This document shows positions 15,529 to 23,591 of a DNA stretch of 42,379 bases, in pieces. Position 1 is the first letter of the stretch. Each line of letters opens with the position of its first letter. The stretch lies in contig DKJZ01000054.1 in the NCBI GenBank assembly GCA_002454975.1, forward strand, positions 1 through 42,379, given 5' to 3'. Source of the DNA: Hylemonella sp. UBA6679 (GTDB lineage Bacteria; Pseudomonadota; Gammaproteobacteria; Burkholderiales; Burkholderiaceae_C). The notes below the pieces were generated by a model. It had not been told where the DNA came from, did not search any database, and saw only the letters and a list, made by a program, of their open reading frames with translations. A program made the position numbers and the translations under genes.

Positions 15529-16758
15529 ATGGCAAAAGAGTACAAAGACTTGGTGGTGGGGCTGGACATCGGTACAGCCAAAGTGATGGCCGTGGTGGCC
15601 GAGGTGATGCCTGGGGGCGAGCTCAAACTCGCTGGCCTGGGTGTGGCCCCGAGCAACGGCCTCAAGCGCGGTGTGGTGGTCAACATCGACGCCACCGTGC
15701 AAAGCATTCAGCAGGCTTTGAAAGAAGCTGAACTGATGGCCGATTGCAAGATCAGCCGGGTCTACACCGGCATCACGGGCAGCCACATCCGCGGCATCAA
15801 CTCCAGCGGCATGGTGGCCGTCAAAGACCGCGAGGTGACCGCTGCTGATGTGGCCCGCGTGGTGGAAACAGCCAAGGCCATCAATATTTCGACCGACCAA
15901 CGTTTGTTGTTGGTGGAGCCGCAAGAGTTCATCATCGACGGCCAAGATGTGCGTGAGCCCATCGGTATGAGCGGCATCCGCTTGGAGGCCAAGGTGCACA
16001 TCGTTACCGGCGCGCAAAGTGCGGCTGAGAACATCATCAAATGCGTGCGCCGCTGCGGCCTGGAAGTTGAGCAGCTCATGCTCAACCCACTGGCCTCGAG
16101 CCTGTCGGTGCTGACCGACGATGAAAAAGACCTGGGCGTGGCCCTGGTGGACATCGGTGCGGGCACCACCGATGTGGCCATCTTCACCGGTGGGGCGATT
16201 CGTCACACGGCCGTCATCCCAATTGCGGGCGACCTCATCACCAGCGACATTGCCATGGCGCTGCGCACCCCCACCAAAGACGCTGAAGACATCAAGGTGG
16301 AAAACGGTTTTGCCAAGCAAATGCTGGCCGACCCTGAGGTGCAAGTCGAGGTGCCAGGCTTGGGCGACCGCGGCCCGCGCATGCTCAGCCGCCAGGCCTT
16401 GGCCGGTGTGATCGAGCCGCGCATTGAAGAAATTTACTCGCTGGTGCACCAGGTGCTGCGCGATTCGGGCTTTGAAGAAATGCTCTCCAGCGGCATTGTG
16501 ATCACTGGCGGCAGCTCGGTCATGCCGGGCATGGTGGAGTTGGGCGAAGACATCTTCTTGAAGCCCGTGCGCCGTGGCATTCCCAAATACGCAAGCGCCT
16601 TGGCCGACATGGTGGCCCAGCCCCGTGCGGCCACGGTCATGGGCCTGTTGGAAGAGGCCCGCTTGGCGCGCCTGCGCGGCTTCAAAGTGGCGCAAAAAAG
16701 CGGCTCGATGAAGACCGCCATGGGCCGCGTCAAAGACTGGTTTGTGGGGAACTTCTGA
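15529..16758 (+). CDS. ftsA: Cell division protein FtsA
   Basis: FtsA is an actin-like ATPase that ties FtsZ filaments to the membrane and recruits later division proteins. I take ATG 15529 (409 residues, MAKEYKDLVVGLDIGTAKV), which follows AAAGGA by a few bases; the open frame upstream overlaps ftsQ and is not family-like. Actin-fold phosphate motifs DIGTAKVMAVV and VDIGAGTTDVAIF are present, as is ITGGSSVMPGM. The C-terminus ends MGRVKDWFVGNF, the amphipathic membrane-targeting helix. The gap to ftsZ (129 bp) is the largest inside the cluster. Confidence 0.97.
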   Translation: MAKEYKDLVVGLDIGTAKVMAVVAEVMPGGELKLAGLGVAPSNGLKRGVVVNIDATVQSIQQALKEAELMADCKISRVYTGITGSHIRGINSSGMVAVKDREVTAADVARVVETAKAINISTDQRLLLVEPQEFIIDGQDVREPIGMSGIRLEAKVHIVTGAQSAAENIIKCVRRCGLEVEQLMLNPLASSLSVLTDDEKDLGVALVDIGAGTTDVAIFTGGAIRHTAVIPIAGDLITSDIAMALRTPTKDAEDIKVENGFAKQMLADPEVQVEVPGLGDRGPRMLSRQALAGVIEPRIEEIYSLVHQVLRDSGFEEMLSSGIVITGGSSVMPGMVELGEDIFLKPVRRGIPKYASALADMVAQPRAATVMGLLEEARLARLRGFKVAQKSGSMKTAMGRVKDWFVGNF

Positions 16759-16887
16759 CATGAAACACCCACTTTGGTTAGCGCGCGGCAGCCCGCACAG
16801 CCGATGGCGGTGCTGTGACCCGCCCTTATAACGACCCCAAGTAAAAACATCATCCATTCAAATTAACGGCAACTGCAGGAGAAAAAA
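16759..16887 (+). promoter_or_regulatory. ftsA-ftsZ spacer with ribosome site and possible -10
   Basis: The 129-bp gap ends with AGGAG eight bases before the ftsZ ATG, a strong ribosome-binding site. TATAAC (16827-16832) matches five of six -10 positions, but I see no acceptable -35 at 16-18 bp and no TG extension. Extra promoters for ftsZ at this point are known in other bacteria, so a site here is plausible but unproven. Confidence 0.35.
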
Positions 16888-18126
16888 ATGAGCATCGAAA
16901 TGATTGAAGACGAAGGTTTCAACCAAGGCACCCAGATCAAAGTGATCGGCGTTGGTGGCGGCGGCGGCAACGCTGTGGAGCACATGATCGCCAGCGCCGT
17001 GCAGGGCGTGGAGTTCATCACCGCCAACACCGACGCGCAGGCCCTGGCCCGCAGCACCTCGCACAAAGTCATTCAGCTGGGCAACACCGGCCTGGGCGCA
17101 GGCAGCAAGCCCGACAAAGGCCGCGACGCCGCCGAGCTGGCCGTGGACGACATCCGCCAAGCCATTGATGGCGCGCACATGCTCTTCATCACCGCAGGCA
17201 TGGGTGGTGGCACCGGCACCGGTGCAGCACCCGTGATTGCCCGCGTGGCCAAAGAGATGGGCATCCTGACCGTGGGCGTGGTCACCAAGCCCTTCGACTG
17301 GGAAGGCGGACGCCGCATGAACAACGCCGATGCTGGCTTGAGCGAGCTCGAGGCGAATGTGGACTCGCTCATCGTCATCTTGAACGAGAAGCTGCTCGAG
17401 GTACTGGGCGACGACATCACCCAAGACGAAGCGTTTGCCCAAGCCAACGACGTGCTGAAAAACGCCGTGGGTGGTATTGCCGAAATCATCAACGTGCCAG
17501 GCCATGTGAACGTGGACTTTGAAGACGTGCGCACCGTCATGGGCGAACCCGGCAAAGCCATGATGGGCACCGCTGCCGCCAGCGGCCCAGACCGCGCGCG
17601 CATCGCAGCCGAGCAAGCCGTGGCCTGCCCACTGCTGGACGGCATCGACCTCTCCGGCGCCAAAGGCGTGCTGGTGCTCATCAGCGCAGCCAAAGGTTCC
17701 TTGAAGCTGAGCGAATCCAAGCTGGCCATGAACACCATCCGTGCTTACGCCTCGCCCGATGCCCACGTGATTTATGGCACCGCGCACGACGATTCTCTGG
17801 GTGATCAGATCCGCGTTACCGTGGTGGCCACGGGCCTGCACGCTCAGGGCGCGCGCCGCACTGCACCTCCCCTGCAGGTGTACACCACCACACAGCGTAC
17901 CGGCACCGACAACGTGGGTTTCCAAGTGCCCAGCAACTCGGTCTTGGGTGCCTCGCCCACCAGCTTGTCGCCCAGCGGCCAGCACGACTACGGCTCCAGC
18001 CACATCCCCAGCGTGTGGCGTCGTCCCACCGACCGCACCCAAGCCGCAGCCAAGGTCGATGCGCTGTCGTCGGGTGGGATGGATGATTTTGAGATTCCGG
18101 CTTTCTTGCGCAAACAAGCTGATTGA
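16888..18126 (+). CDS. ftsZ: Cell division GTPase FtsZ
   Basis: FtsZ is the tubulin-like GTPase that forms the Z ring. The 412 residues show IKVIGVGGGGGNAVEHM near residue 15, the tubulin signature G106-GGTGTG112, NNADAGLSELEANVDSLIVILNEKL, and the GTP-hydrolysis loop NVDFEDVRTVMG. The variable linker (about 330-395) is rich in S, T and P. The extreme C-terminus DDFEIPAFLRKQAD is the conserved peptide that binds FtsA and ZipA-type partners. The start has the best ribosome site of the cluster, in keeping with its high abundance in cells generally. Confidence 0.98.
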   Translation: MSIEMIEDEGFNQGTQIKVIGVGGGGGNAVEHMIASAVQGVEFITANTDAQALARSTSHKVIQLGNTGLGAGSKPDKGRDAAELAVDDIRQAIDGAHMLFITAGMGGGTGTGAAPVIARVAKEMGILTVGVVTKPFDWEGGRRMNNADAGLSELEANVDSLIVILNEKLLEVLGDDITQDEAFAQANDVLKNAVGGIAEIINVPGHVNVDFEDVRTVMGEPGKAMMGTAAASGPDRARIAAEQAVACPLLDGIDLSGAKGVLVLISAAKGSLKLSESKLAMNTIRAYASPDAHVIYGTAHDDSLGDQIRVTVVATGLHAQGARRTAPPLQVYTTTQRTGTDNVGFQVPSNSVLGASPTSLSPSGQHDYGSSHIPSVWRRPTDRTQAAAKVDALSSGGMDDFEIPAFLRKQAD

Positions 18127-18240
18127 TGGGTTTCAAGCTGCTGCGCCAACCGGGCTGAGGCTTGCGGTGCTCGCCGTACAGAAGTACGGCTGTGCGCCTC
18201 AGCCTCATCGCGGCTGGCTCGCGACGCTTGAATCCCCATC
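18125..18240. repeat. 116-bp imperfect palindrome downstream of ftsZ
   Basis: The outer arms GATGGGTTTCAAGC (18125-18138) and GCTTGAATCCCCATC (18226-18240) are near-complementary. Further in, GGCTGAGGC-type and GCCTCAGCC sequences pair, and the core GCCGTAC (18173-18179) / GTACGGC (18184-18190) is perfect around AGAA. The left arm overlaps the ftsZ stop. No T run follows, so it is not a simple intrinsic terminator; it looks like a dispersed intergenic palindromic element or an mRNA 3'-end stabiliser. Confidence 0.7.
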
Positions 18241-18286
18241 AATCTTTGCTGCATAGCGATTGAATTTTTTGGCGAGGTATGGCGTT

Positions 18287-18310
18287 GCGTAGGCAGTGCT
18301 TGCCTCACGC
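18287..18310 (+). other. Small hairpin between ftsZ and lpxC
   Basis: GCGTAGGCA (18287-18295) can pair with TGCCTCACGC (18301-18310) with a one-base bulge and a 5-nt loop. It lies in the remaining gap before lpxC, which has no gene that I can support. No T run follows. Confidence 0.45.
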
Positions 18311-18377
18311 CGGTTTGGCTTTGCATCTCTGCCTTCGTGGAATTCACCTTAAGCCCCCGCACGTTGGGCTGAAAACT

Positions 18378-18383
18378 TACAAT
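18378..18383 (+). promoter_or_regulatory. TACAAT -10-like hexamer 6 nt before lpxC GTG
   Basis: TACAAT matches five of six -10 positions. With transcription starting 6-7 nt downstream, the lpxC mRNA would begin at or next to the GTG at 18390, i.e. leaderless. There is no consensus -35 at 16-18 bp. Confidence 0.4.
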
Positions 18384-18389
18384 TGCGTC

Positions 18390-19313
18390 GTGCTTCAACA
18401 ACGAACCATTCAATCCATCACACGCGCCGTGGGCGTGGGGCTGCACAGCGGGCAGCGGGTGGAGATCACCTTGCGGCCAGCGCAGCCCGATACGGGCATT
18501 GTGTTTCGGCGGGTGGATTTACCGCAGCCGGTGGACATCCCTGTGAATGCCACCTCCGTGACCGACACCCGTTTGGCGTCGACGTTGTCGCAAGGTGGGG
18601 CCAAGGTGCACACGGTCGAGCACCTGATGTCGGCCTGCGCTGGGCTGGCGGTGGACAACTTGTACGTGGACATCACCGCTGAAGAGGTGCCCATTCTTGA
18701 CGGTTCGGCCGCGTCGTTTGTGTTTTTGCTGCAAAGCGCGGGCATCGTCACCCAAAACGCGCCGCGCAAGTTTGTGCGCCTCACCCAGCCGGTGGAGGTG
18801 CGTGAGGGCACTGGCGTCCATGAGAAATGGGCGCGCTTGGAGCCCTACCACGGCTATAAGCTGAGCTTTGAGATTGATTTTCACCACCCCGCGGTGGACG
18901 CCACCGGCCAACGCGTGGTGTTCGACATGAGCGAGCACACCTACGCCCGCGACATCGCCCGCGCCCGCACTTTTGGTTTTACCAAAGACGTGGAAATGAT
19001 GCGTGCCAATGGCTTGGCCCTGGGCGGCGGTTTGGACAACGCCATCGTGATGGACGACTACAAGGTCCTCAACGCTGGCGGCTTGCGCTACGACGATGAG
19101 TTCGTCAAGCACAAGATCTTGGACGCCATGGGCGACCTCTATATTTTGGGCAAACCCCTCTTGGCCAGTTACAGCGCGTTCCGTTCAGGCCACGGTTTGA
19201 ACAACAAACTCTTGCGCGCCCTCATCGACCAGCCCCAGTGCTGGGAAGAGGTGAGCTTTGAGAACGAGAAGCTCGCGCCCAAGGGCTTTGCCAAGCTCGC
19301 ACCTGCCTGGTAG
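18390..19313 (+). CDS. lpxC: UDP-3-O-acyl-N-acetylglucosamine deacetylase LpxC
   Basis: LpxC removes acetate from UDP-3-O-acyl-GlcNAc, the committed step of lipid A synthesis. I place the start at GTG 18390, giving 307 residues (E. coli 305) beginning LQQRTIQSITRAVGVGLHSGQ. The frame is open upstream, but that part is intergenic. Zinc ligands are H78 (in TVEHLMSA), H241 and D245 (in HKILDAMGD). Other signatures are RARTFGFTKDVEMMRANGLALGG and the C-terminal HGLNNKLLRAL. There is no clear Shine-Dalgarno sequence, and a -10-like hexamer sits close before the GTG. It converges on ruvC with only 3 nt between the stop codons. Confidence 0.96.
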   Translation: MLQQRTIQSITRAVGVGLHSGQRVEITLRPAQPDTGIVFRRVDLPQPVDIPVNATSVTDTRLASTLSQGGAKVHTVEHLMSACAGLAVDNLYVDITAEEVPILDGSAASFVFLLQSAGIVTQNAPRKFVRLTQPVEVREGTGVHEKWARLEPYHGYKLSFEIDFHHPAVDATGQRVVFDMSEHTYARDIARARTFGFTKDVEMMRANGLALGGGLDNAIVMDDYKVLNAGGLRYDDEFVKHKILDAMGDLYILGKPLLASYSAFRSGHGLNNKLLRALIDQPQCWEEVSFENEKLAPKGFAKLAPAW

Positions 19314-19316
19314 GAC

Positions 19317-19865
19317 TTATCGGGTGCGCCCGGCCCGGTACAAACCACTGGCCTTACGCACCAGCTCTGTACTTTGTGCCATGCGCGCAATGGCGTGACC
19401 CGCATGGGCGTGGGTGATGGCCATGCCCAGCGCATCGGCCGCGTCTGGGCCAGGCAAGCCAGGCAAATTCAACAGACGCTTGACCATTTCTTGCACTTGG
19501 TTTTTTTGCGCGCGGCCTTGGCCCACCACCGCTTTTTTCATCTGCAAGGCGGTGTACTCGGCCACCATCAAGTCGCCACTGACCAAGGTGCCCACACAGG
19601 CCCCGCGAGCCTGGCCCAACAATAAAGTGGACTGGGGGTTCACGTTGACAAACACAATCTCCACCGAGGCGTGTTGCGGTTGGTAGCGCGCCATCACTTC
19701 GCGCACCCCGTCGCACAGCACCTTGAGGCGCGCGGGCAGCTCGCCACGCGCCAGGTGCATGGTGCTGATGGTGCCGCTGGCCACGTAACGCAGCTTGGCG
19801 CCCTCCACATCAATCACACCAAAGCCTGTGGTGCGCAAACCCGGGTCGATACCAAGAATACGCAT
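19317..19865 (-). CDS. ruvC: Crossover junction endodeoxyribonuclease RuvC
   Basis: RuvC cuts Holliday junctions symmetrically with RuvAB. The 182-residue protein has the RNase H-like fold motifs and acidic catalytic residues: D7 in MRILGIDPGLRTTGFG, the glutamate of SVEIVFVN, and the C-terminal aspartates in PDAADALGMAITH. Length matches the family (about 173-185). The start shares one base with the mtgA stop, so it is probably translated with mtgA as the last gene of a long minus-strand run. ruvA and ruvB are not in the window. Confidence 0.97.
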   Translation of the reverse strand: MRILGIDPGLRTTGFGVIDVEGAKLRYVASGTISTMHLARGELPARLKVLCDGVREVMARYQPQHASVEIVFVNVNPQSTLLLGQARGACVGTLVSGDLMVAEYTALQMKKAVVGQGRAQKNQVQEMVKRLLNLPGLPGPDAADALGMAITHAHAGHAIARMAQSTELVRKASGLYRAGRTR

Positions 19866-20626
19866 CAGGGCAGCTCCGCGCGGTGCAGGCGTTGCGCGAT
19901 CACGGCAGCGCGCTCGGCCAGGTAAGGCGAGTTGGGCAACTTCTCAAAATACTTGGGCCGCGGCAACATCACCGCCAGGCGCGCAGCCTCGTAGGGGGTG
20001 AGCTGCGAGGCGCGTTTGCCAAAGTAATGCTGGGCCGCCGCCTCGGCGCCAAACACACCTTCACCCCACTCCACGTGGTTGAGGTAAATCTCCAAAATAC
20101 GCTGCTTGCTGAGCAAGAGCTCAAGCCAAAAAGTGATGACCAGTTCTTGCGACTTGCGCCACAGCGTGCGCTCGCCCGACAAAAACAGGTTTTTCGCCAG
20201 TTGCTGCGTGATGGTTGAGCCACCCACCACCTTGGGTGGTTTGGCTGTGGGTTTGGTTTGGTTCAAGGCTTGGGCGCGGGCGTTTTTTTGCCAGGCTTTT
20301 TCCATCGCGTCCCAATCAACACCGTCGTGGTTCACAAAACCGTCGTCTTCCGAGACGATCACTGCGCGCTTGAGGTGCCTGGAGATGTGCGCGTCGTCCA
20401 CCCAAGTTTGGCGCCAAGGCAAGCGCCCCTTGGCCTGTTGAATCTGCCACGCAGCCGAGCGCTCAAACGCGGTGGACTCGGGGTTGACCACCGCCATCAG
20501 GGCAATGCGCGCCACAAAAAACACCTGTAGCCCCACCAAGGCCAGCAGCACCCACAAGAGCACGGTCATGAGCATTCGCCGCACGCCAGGGGCTGGGCTG
20601 CCAGTGTTGGATGCGCGTCGTTTCAT
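19865..20626 (-). CDS. mtgA: Monofunctional peptidoglycan glycosyltransferase MtgA
   Basis: MtgA polymerises lipid II into glycan strands without transpeptidase activity. The 253 residues show an N-terminal membrane anchor (about 18-40) and a family 51 glycosyltransferase domain: the catalytic glutamate in VSEDDGFVNHDGVDW, GGSTITQQLAKNLFLSGERTLWRKSQE, LELLLSKQRILEIYLNHVEWG, and AAQHYFGK. All expected motifs are intact. It overlaps the upstream TonB-like gene by 4 nt and ruvC by 1 nt. It complements the SEDS polymerases FtsW and RodA in this window. Confidence 0.96.
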   Translation of the reverse strand: MKRRASNTGSPAPGVRRMLMTVLLWVLLALVGLQVFFVARIALMAVVNPESTAFERSAAWQIQQAKGRLPWRQTWVDDAHISRHLKRAVIVSEDDGFVNHDGVDWDAMEKAWQKNARAQALNQTKPTAKPPKVVGGSTITQQLAKNLFLSGERTLWRKSQELVITFWLELLLSKQRILEIYLNHVEWGEGVFGAEAAAQHYFGKRASQLTPYEAARLAVMLPRPKYFEKLPNSPYLAERAAVIAQRLHRAELP

Positions 20627-21468
20627 GGCTGGGTGAGCAGCGTGTCGTCACGCGTGAAGCGAAAGCGCGAGACCACCACAATTTGATCGGCCTGGCGGCG
20701 CATGGCGCCTGAGAACGCACCAAAGGGCGCCGCGCTGTGCACGATGGCCAAGGCGCGGCGGTCCAGCGCGGGGTTGTCCGAGCTGTCCACAATGTCGGCG
20801 GCCACGATGCGGCCGTTGTGATCCAAAGTCACCACCATGGTGAGTTCACCGTAGAGTTTTTGCCCTGAGAGGGAGGGGAAATTTGCCGTGCCCTTGTCTT
20901 CGATGCTGCGGCGCATGCGCTCATAGTAGCTGGCGTACACCACCTCGCGGGTGGCCGGGCTGATGTAGCGCTTTTTCGGCCGGCTGCTTTCGGTGTTGAT
21001 GCGCCGCTCAATTTCGGCCAGGCTTTTGATGAGCTGCTGGCGCTTGTCTTCGCGGGCACGTTCTTGCTCGCTCACGCGGGTGGCCTTGGGGTCCAGCACG
21101 GGAATGGCGGCAATTTGCTGGCGCACCTGGGCCAGCAGCAACGATTGACGGCGCTGCAGCGCCTGGCGCTGGCGCATGGCTTCGTTGAGCTCGGCGTCGC
21201 CGGCAGCGTCTTCTTGAGCGGCGGGCAGTGGGCTGCTGGCACGGCCTTTGGGGGCGTCGCCGCCGCCAGCCATGTTGGCTTGTGCCAAGGCCTGCGCTTG
21301 CTCGGGGGCCTCGTCGGTTTTGGCGTTGACCAGCACCACGTCCAGTGGGTTGCTTTCAAAGGCCCGGCGCAGGGCGTCCCCATCGACAAACTTCACCGTG
21401 AGCAAGCCCCCGTGCACCACCATCGAGATGGCCAGCGCCCATTGCATGGGGGTCAAGCGCAAGCGCAT
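20623..21468 (-). CDS. TonB-like energy transducer protein
   Basis: The 281-residue protein has one N-terminal membrane segment (about 8-26, WALAISMVVHGGLLTVKFV), a long A/Q/R-rich helical middle, and a C-terminal TonB-type domain (about 185-275) with YASYYERMRRSIE, GELTMVVTLDHNGRIVAADIVDSSDNPALDRRAL and VVSRFRFTRD. TonB proteins pass proton-motive force from ExbB/ExbD to outer-membrane receptors, but no exbB, exbD or receptor gene is near. The proline-rich spacer typical of classical TonB is missing. It could serve envelope maintenance with MtgA, with which it overlaps by 4 nt. The domain is reasonably sure; the role is not known. Confidence 0.85.
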   Translation of the reverse strand: MRLRLTPMQWALAISMVVHGGLLTVKFVDGDALRRAFESNPLDVVLVNAKTDEAPEQAQALAQANMAGGGDAPKGRASSPLPAAQEDAAGDAELNEAMRQRQALQRRQSLLLAQVRQQIAAIPVLDPKATRVSEQERAREDKRQQLIKSLAEIERRINTESSRPKKRYISPATREVVYASYYERMRRSIEDKGTANFPSLSGQKLYGELTMVVTLDHNGRIVAADIVDSSDNPALDRRALAIVHSAAPFGAFSGAMRRQADQIVVVSRFRFTRDDTLLTQP

Positions 21469-21474
21469 GACGCT

Positions 21475-23556
21475 TTAAGCGGCCCCAGCGCCGGGCGCTT
21501 GCTCAAGCGGCTCGGCGGGCGCGTCGTTGAGGTCCATGGCAATGGCAATTGGGCCGGCTGCCGTGTCGTCGTCGCTGTCGGTGTCGCTATCGATATCGTT
21601 TTGCGCATCGCCAGAGGCGCCCGTGTCGGTGTCCAGGCGCTCGAGCAAGGTGGCGCTCACATCCAAGGTGATGAGGTCAATTTCACCGAGCTTGACCCGC
21701 AACCTGGCCCCGCGCGGCAGGCCTTGCGCGCCCATCACCGGCAGCACCAGAGGCAGGGCGTCGGCGCGCGCCATGTTGTCTTTGAACACCGTGACCACCA
21801 GCTCGCTCAGGCCTTGCTGCTGCACGTGGCGCAGCGTCCAGAAGCGCTCCATGGCGCCTTGGTAGCCGTTGTAGGTGCTGTAGGCCGCGTCAAAGCCCGA
21901 GATGATGGCGAACAAATCCGAGTCTTTGGGTTTGAAGGGCGCGGCCAGCGCAGCGGTTTGGCCGTGGCGCGCGCACGCGATGATTTGCCACTGGTTGACC
22001 AGGTCGGTGTAGCGGCGCAGGGGCGAGGTGCTCCAGGCATAGCTGGGCACGCCAATGCCCGCGTGCGGTAGCGCCTTGGTGCCCATGCGCACTTTGACGC
22101 CGGGCGCCAGCGAGGCCTGGCTGCGGTAAATGGCCGGCACGCCCAGGCTGGCCATCCACTGGCCCCAGGTGCTGTTGGCCAAGATCATGGCCTCGGCCAC
22201 GATCAAGTCCAGCGGCGCGCCACGTTGACGCACGCTGATGAGCACCTCTTCATGGCCTTGTGGCTCGGCGCCGTCGTTACCCGCCAAGCGGAAGTTGTAG
22301 TCGGGTCGGTTGAAGGTCTCGGGCTTGCCGCGCACCACTTCGCGTGCGGCTTTGAGGCTGCGCGCTAAGCGGTGCAAAAATGATAGCTGACTGCGTAGCG
22401 CCGGCAAGGGCTCGGGCGTGTTTTCATGCGCAAACGTTTCGTCTTGCAGCCAGGGCTCGGTGACGATGTGGTCGAGCTGGTCGTGCCGCAGGTTGTGGGC
22501 AATGGGCACCCGCTCAACCTGGGTGGCGCTGGCGGTGATGGCCAGCGTGGCCTCGTCAAAGCTCACGTAGAGCGAAACCGCTGGGCAGGCACGCCCCTCT
22601 TGCAAGGTGTAGTTGTGCACCACCTCGTCGGGGAGCATGGTGATTTTGTAGCCCGGCATGTACACCGTGCTCAGGCGCGCACGGCCCAGGTTGTCGATGG
22701 CGTCTCCTCGTTGCACCGCCAAGCCAGGCGCGGCAATGTGGATGCCCACGGTGACCGTGCCGCTGCCCAGGCCCGTGACCGACAGCGCGTCGTCTATCTC
22801 GGTGGTGGCAGAGTCGTCGATCGAGTAGGCCTGCACTTGGGCCAATGGCAGCTCGTCGACGATGGCAGGCGCCTGCATGGCTGCAAAGCCCGTGCCCTTT
22901 GGGAAGTTCTCAAACAAAAAGCGCTTCCAGTGAAACTGGTAGGGCGAGGTGATGGCCCCAGCGTTTTGCAGCAAGGCCAGGGGGGCGGTTTGGGTGGCCT
23001 TGGCAGCCTCCACCACGGCTTTGTACTCGGGCGCGTTTTTGTCGGGTTTGAACAGGATTTTGTAAAGCTGCTCACGAATGGGCTCGGGGCAAACGCCCTG
23101 CGCAAGCGCTTTGGCCCAAGCATCAATTTGCTCTTGAAGCAGGCGCTTTTTCTCAATCGCGGCCAAGGCCTGCTGAATGATCTCGGCCGGTGCTTTTTTG
23201 AAGCGCCCCTTGCCTGCGCGGCGGAAGTAATGCGGGGCTTCAAACAGGCGCAGCAGGGCGGCCACTTGCTCGGTCAGCGACGGCGGGTCGGAAAAATACA
23301 CGCCAGCCAAATCGGCAAAGCCAAACTCGTCTTCGGGCGCAAACTCCCAGGCCAGGTCCAGCTCAATGCTTTCACTCAAGGTTTGGGCCGCAGCCATCAG
23401 CTCGGCCGGTGTGGGCTTGTCAAACTTGAGCAAACCATGCGCCGCCTTGACCTTGACCCGCTTGCCGGAGATGAGCTCCACCTGCAGCGAGCTCTCAGCC
23501 TCGGACATCACCCGGCCGGTCATGAATTTGCCGGCTTCTTCAAACAAAATATGCAT
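21475..23556 (-). CDS. RNB-domain 3'-5' exoribonuclease (RNase II/VacB family)
   Basis: The 693-residue protein has the RNB catalytic domain: SIDDSATTEIDDALSV (the aspartate cluster that binds magnesium), VGIHIAAPGLAVQRG, STVYMPGYKITMLPDEVV, and the C-terminal RYTDLVNQWQI. The N-terminal part (1-200) is divergent and lacks clear cold-shock domains, which fits the betaproteobacterial branch and not classical E. coli RNase II or R. The last 50 or so residues are a low-complexity acidic D/S/T/A tail. The stop lies 6 nt before the TonB-like start, and the start is 35 nt after gspF. A -10-like GACAAT sits 6 nt before the ATG. Confidence 0.9.
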   Translation of the reverse strand: MHILFEEAGKFMTGRVMSEAESSLQVELISGKRVKVKAAHGLLKFDKPTPAELMAAAQTLSESIELDLAWEFAPEDEFGFADLAGVYFSDPPSLTEQVAALLRLFEAPHYFRRAGKGRFKKAPAEIIQQALAAIEKKRLLQEQIDAWAKALAQGVCPEPIREQLYKILFKPDKNAPEYKAVVEAAKATQTAPLALLQNAGAITSPYQFHWKRFLFENFPKGTGFAAMQAPAIVDELPLAQVQAYSIDDSATTEIDDALSVTGLGSGTVTVGIHIAAPGLAVQRGDAIDNLGRARLSTVYMPGYKITMLPDEVVHNYTLQEGRACPAVSLYVSFDEATLAITASATQVERVPIAHNLRHDQLDHIVTEPWLQDETFAHENTPEPLPALRSQLSFLHRLARSLKAAREVVRGKPETFNRPDYNFRLAGNDGAEPQGHEEVLISVRQRGAPLDLIVAEAMILANSTWGQWMASLGVPAIYRSQASLAPGVKVRMGTKALPHAGIGVPSYAWSTSPLRRYTDLVNQWQIIACARHGQTAALAAPFKPKDSDLFAIISGFDAAYSTYNGYQGAMERFWTLRHVQQQGLSELVVTVFKDNMARADALPLVLPVMGAQGLPRGARLRVKLGEIDLITLDVSATLLERLDTDTGASGDAQNDIDSDTDSDDDTAAGPIAIAMDLNDAPAEPLEQAPGAGAA

Positions 23557-23562
23557 GCCGGC

Positions 23563-23568
23563 ATTGTC
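23563..23568 (-). promoter_or_regulatory. GACAAT -10-like hexamer 6 nt before the RNB gene
   Basis: Read on the minus strand, GACAAT is followed by GCCGGC and then the ATG at 23556. It matches four of six -10 positions. It is a candidate start for the RNB-tonB-mtgA-ruvC run independent of the gsp genes. No consensus -35 is seen. Confidence 0.3.
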
Positions 23569-23591
23569 CCATGCGGGGGCGCTTTTTAACC

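Noticed and set aside
16760..16831. 23-residue frame (MKHPLWLARG...) in the ftsA-ftsZ gap
   Set aside because: Only a weak G-rich stretch precedes the ATG, and size and composition are those of chance; no family known to me.
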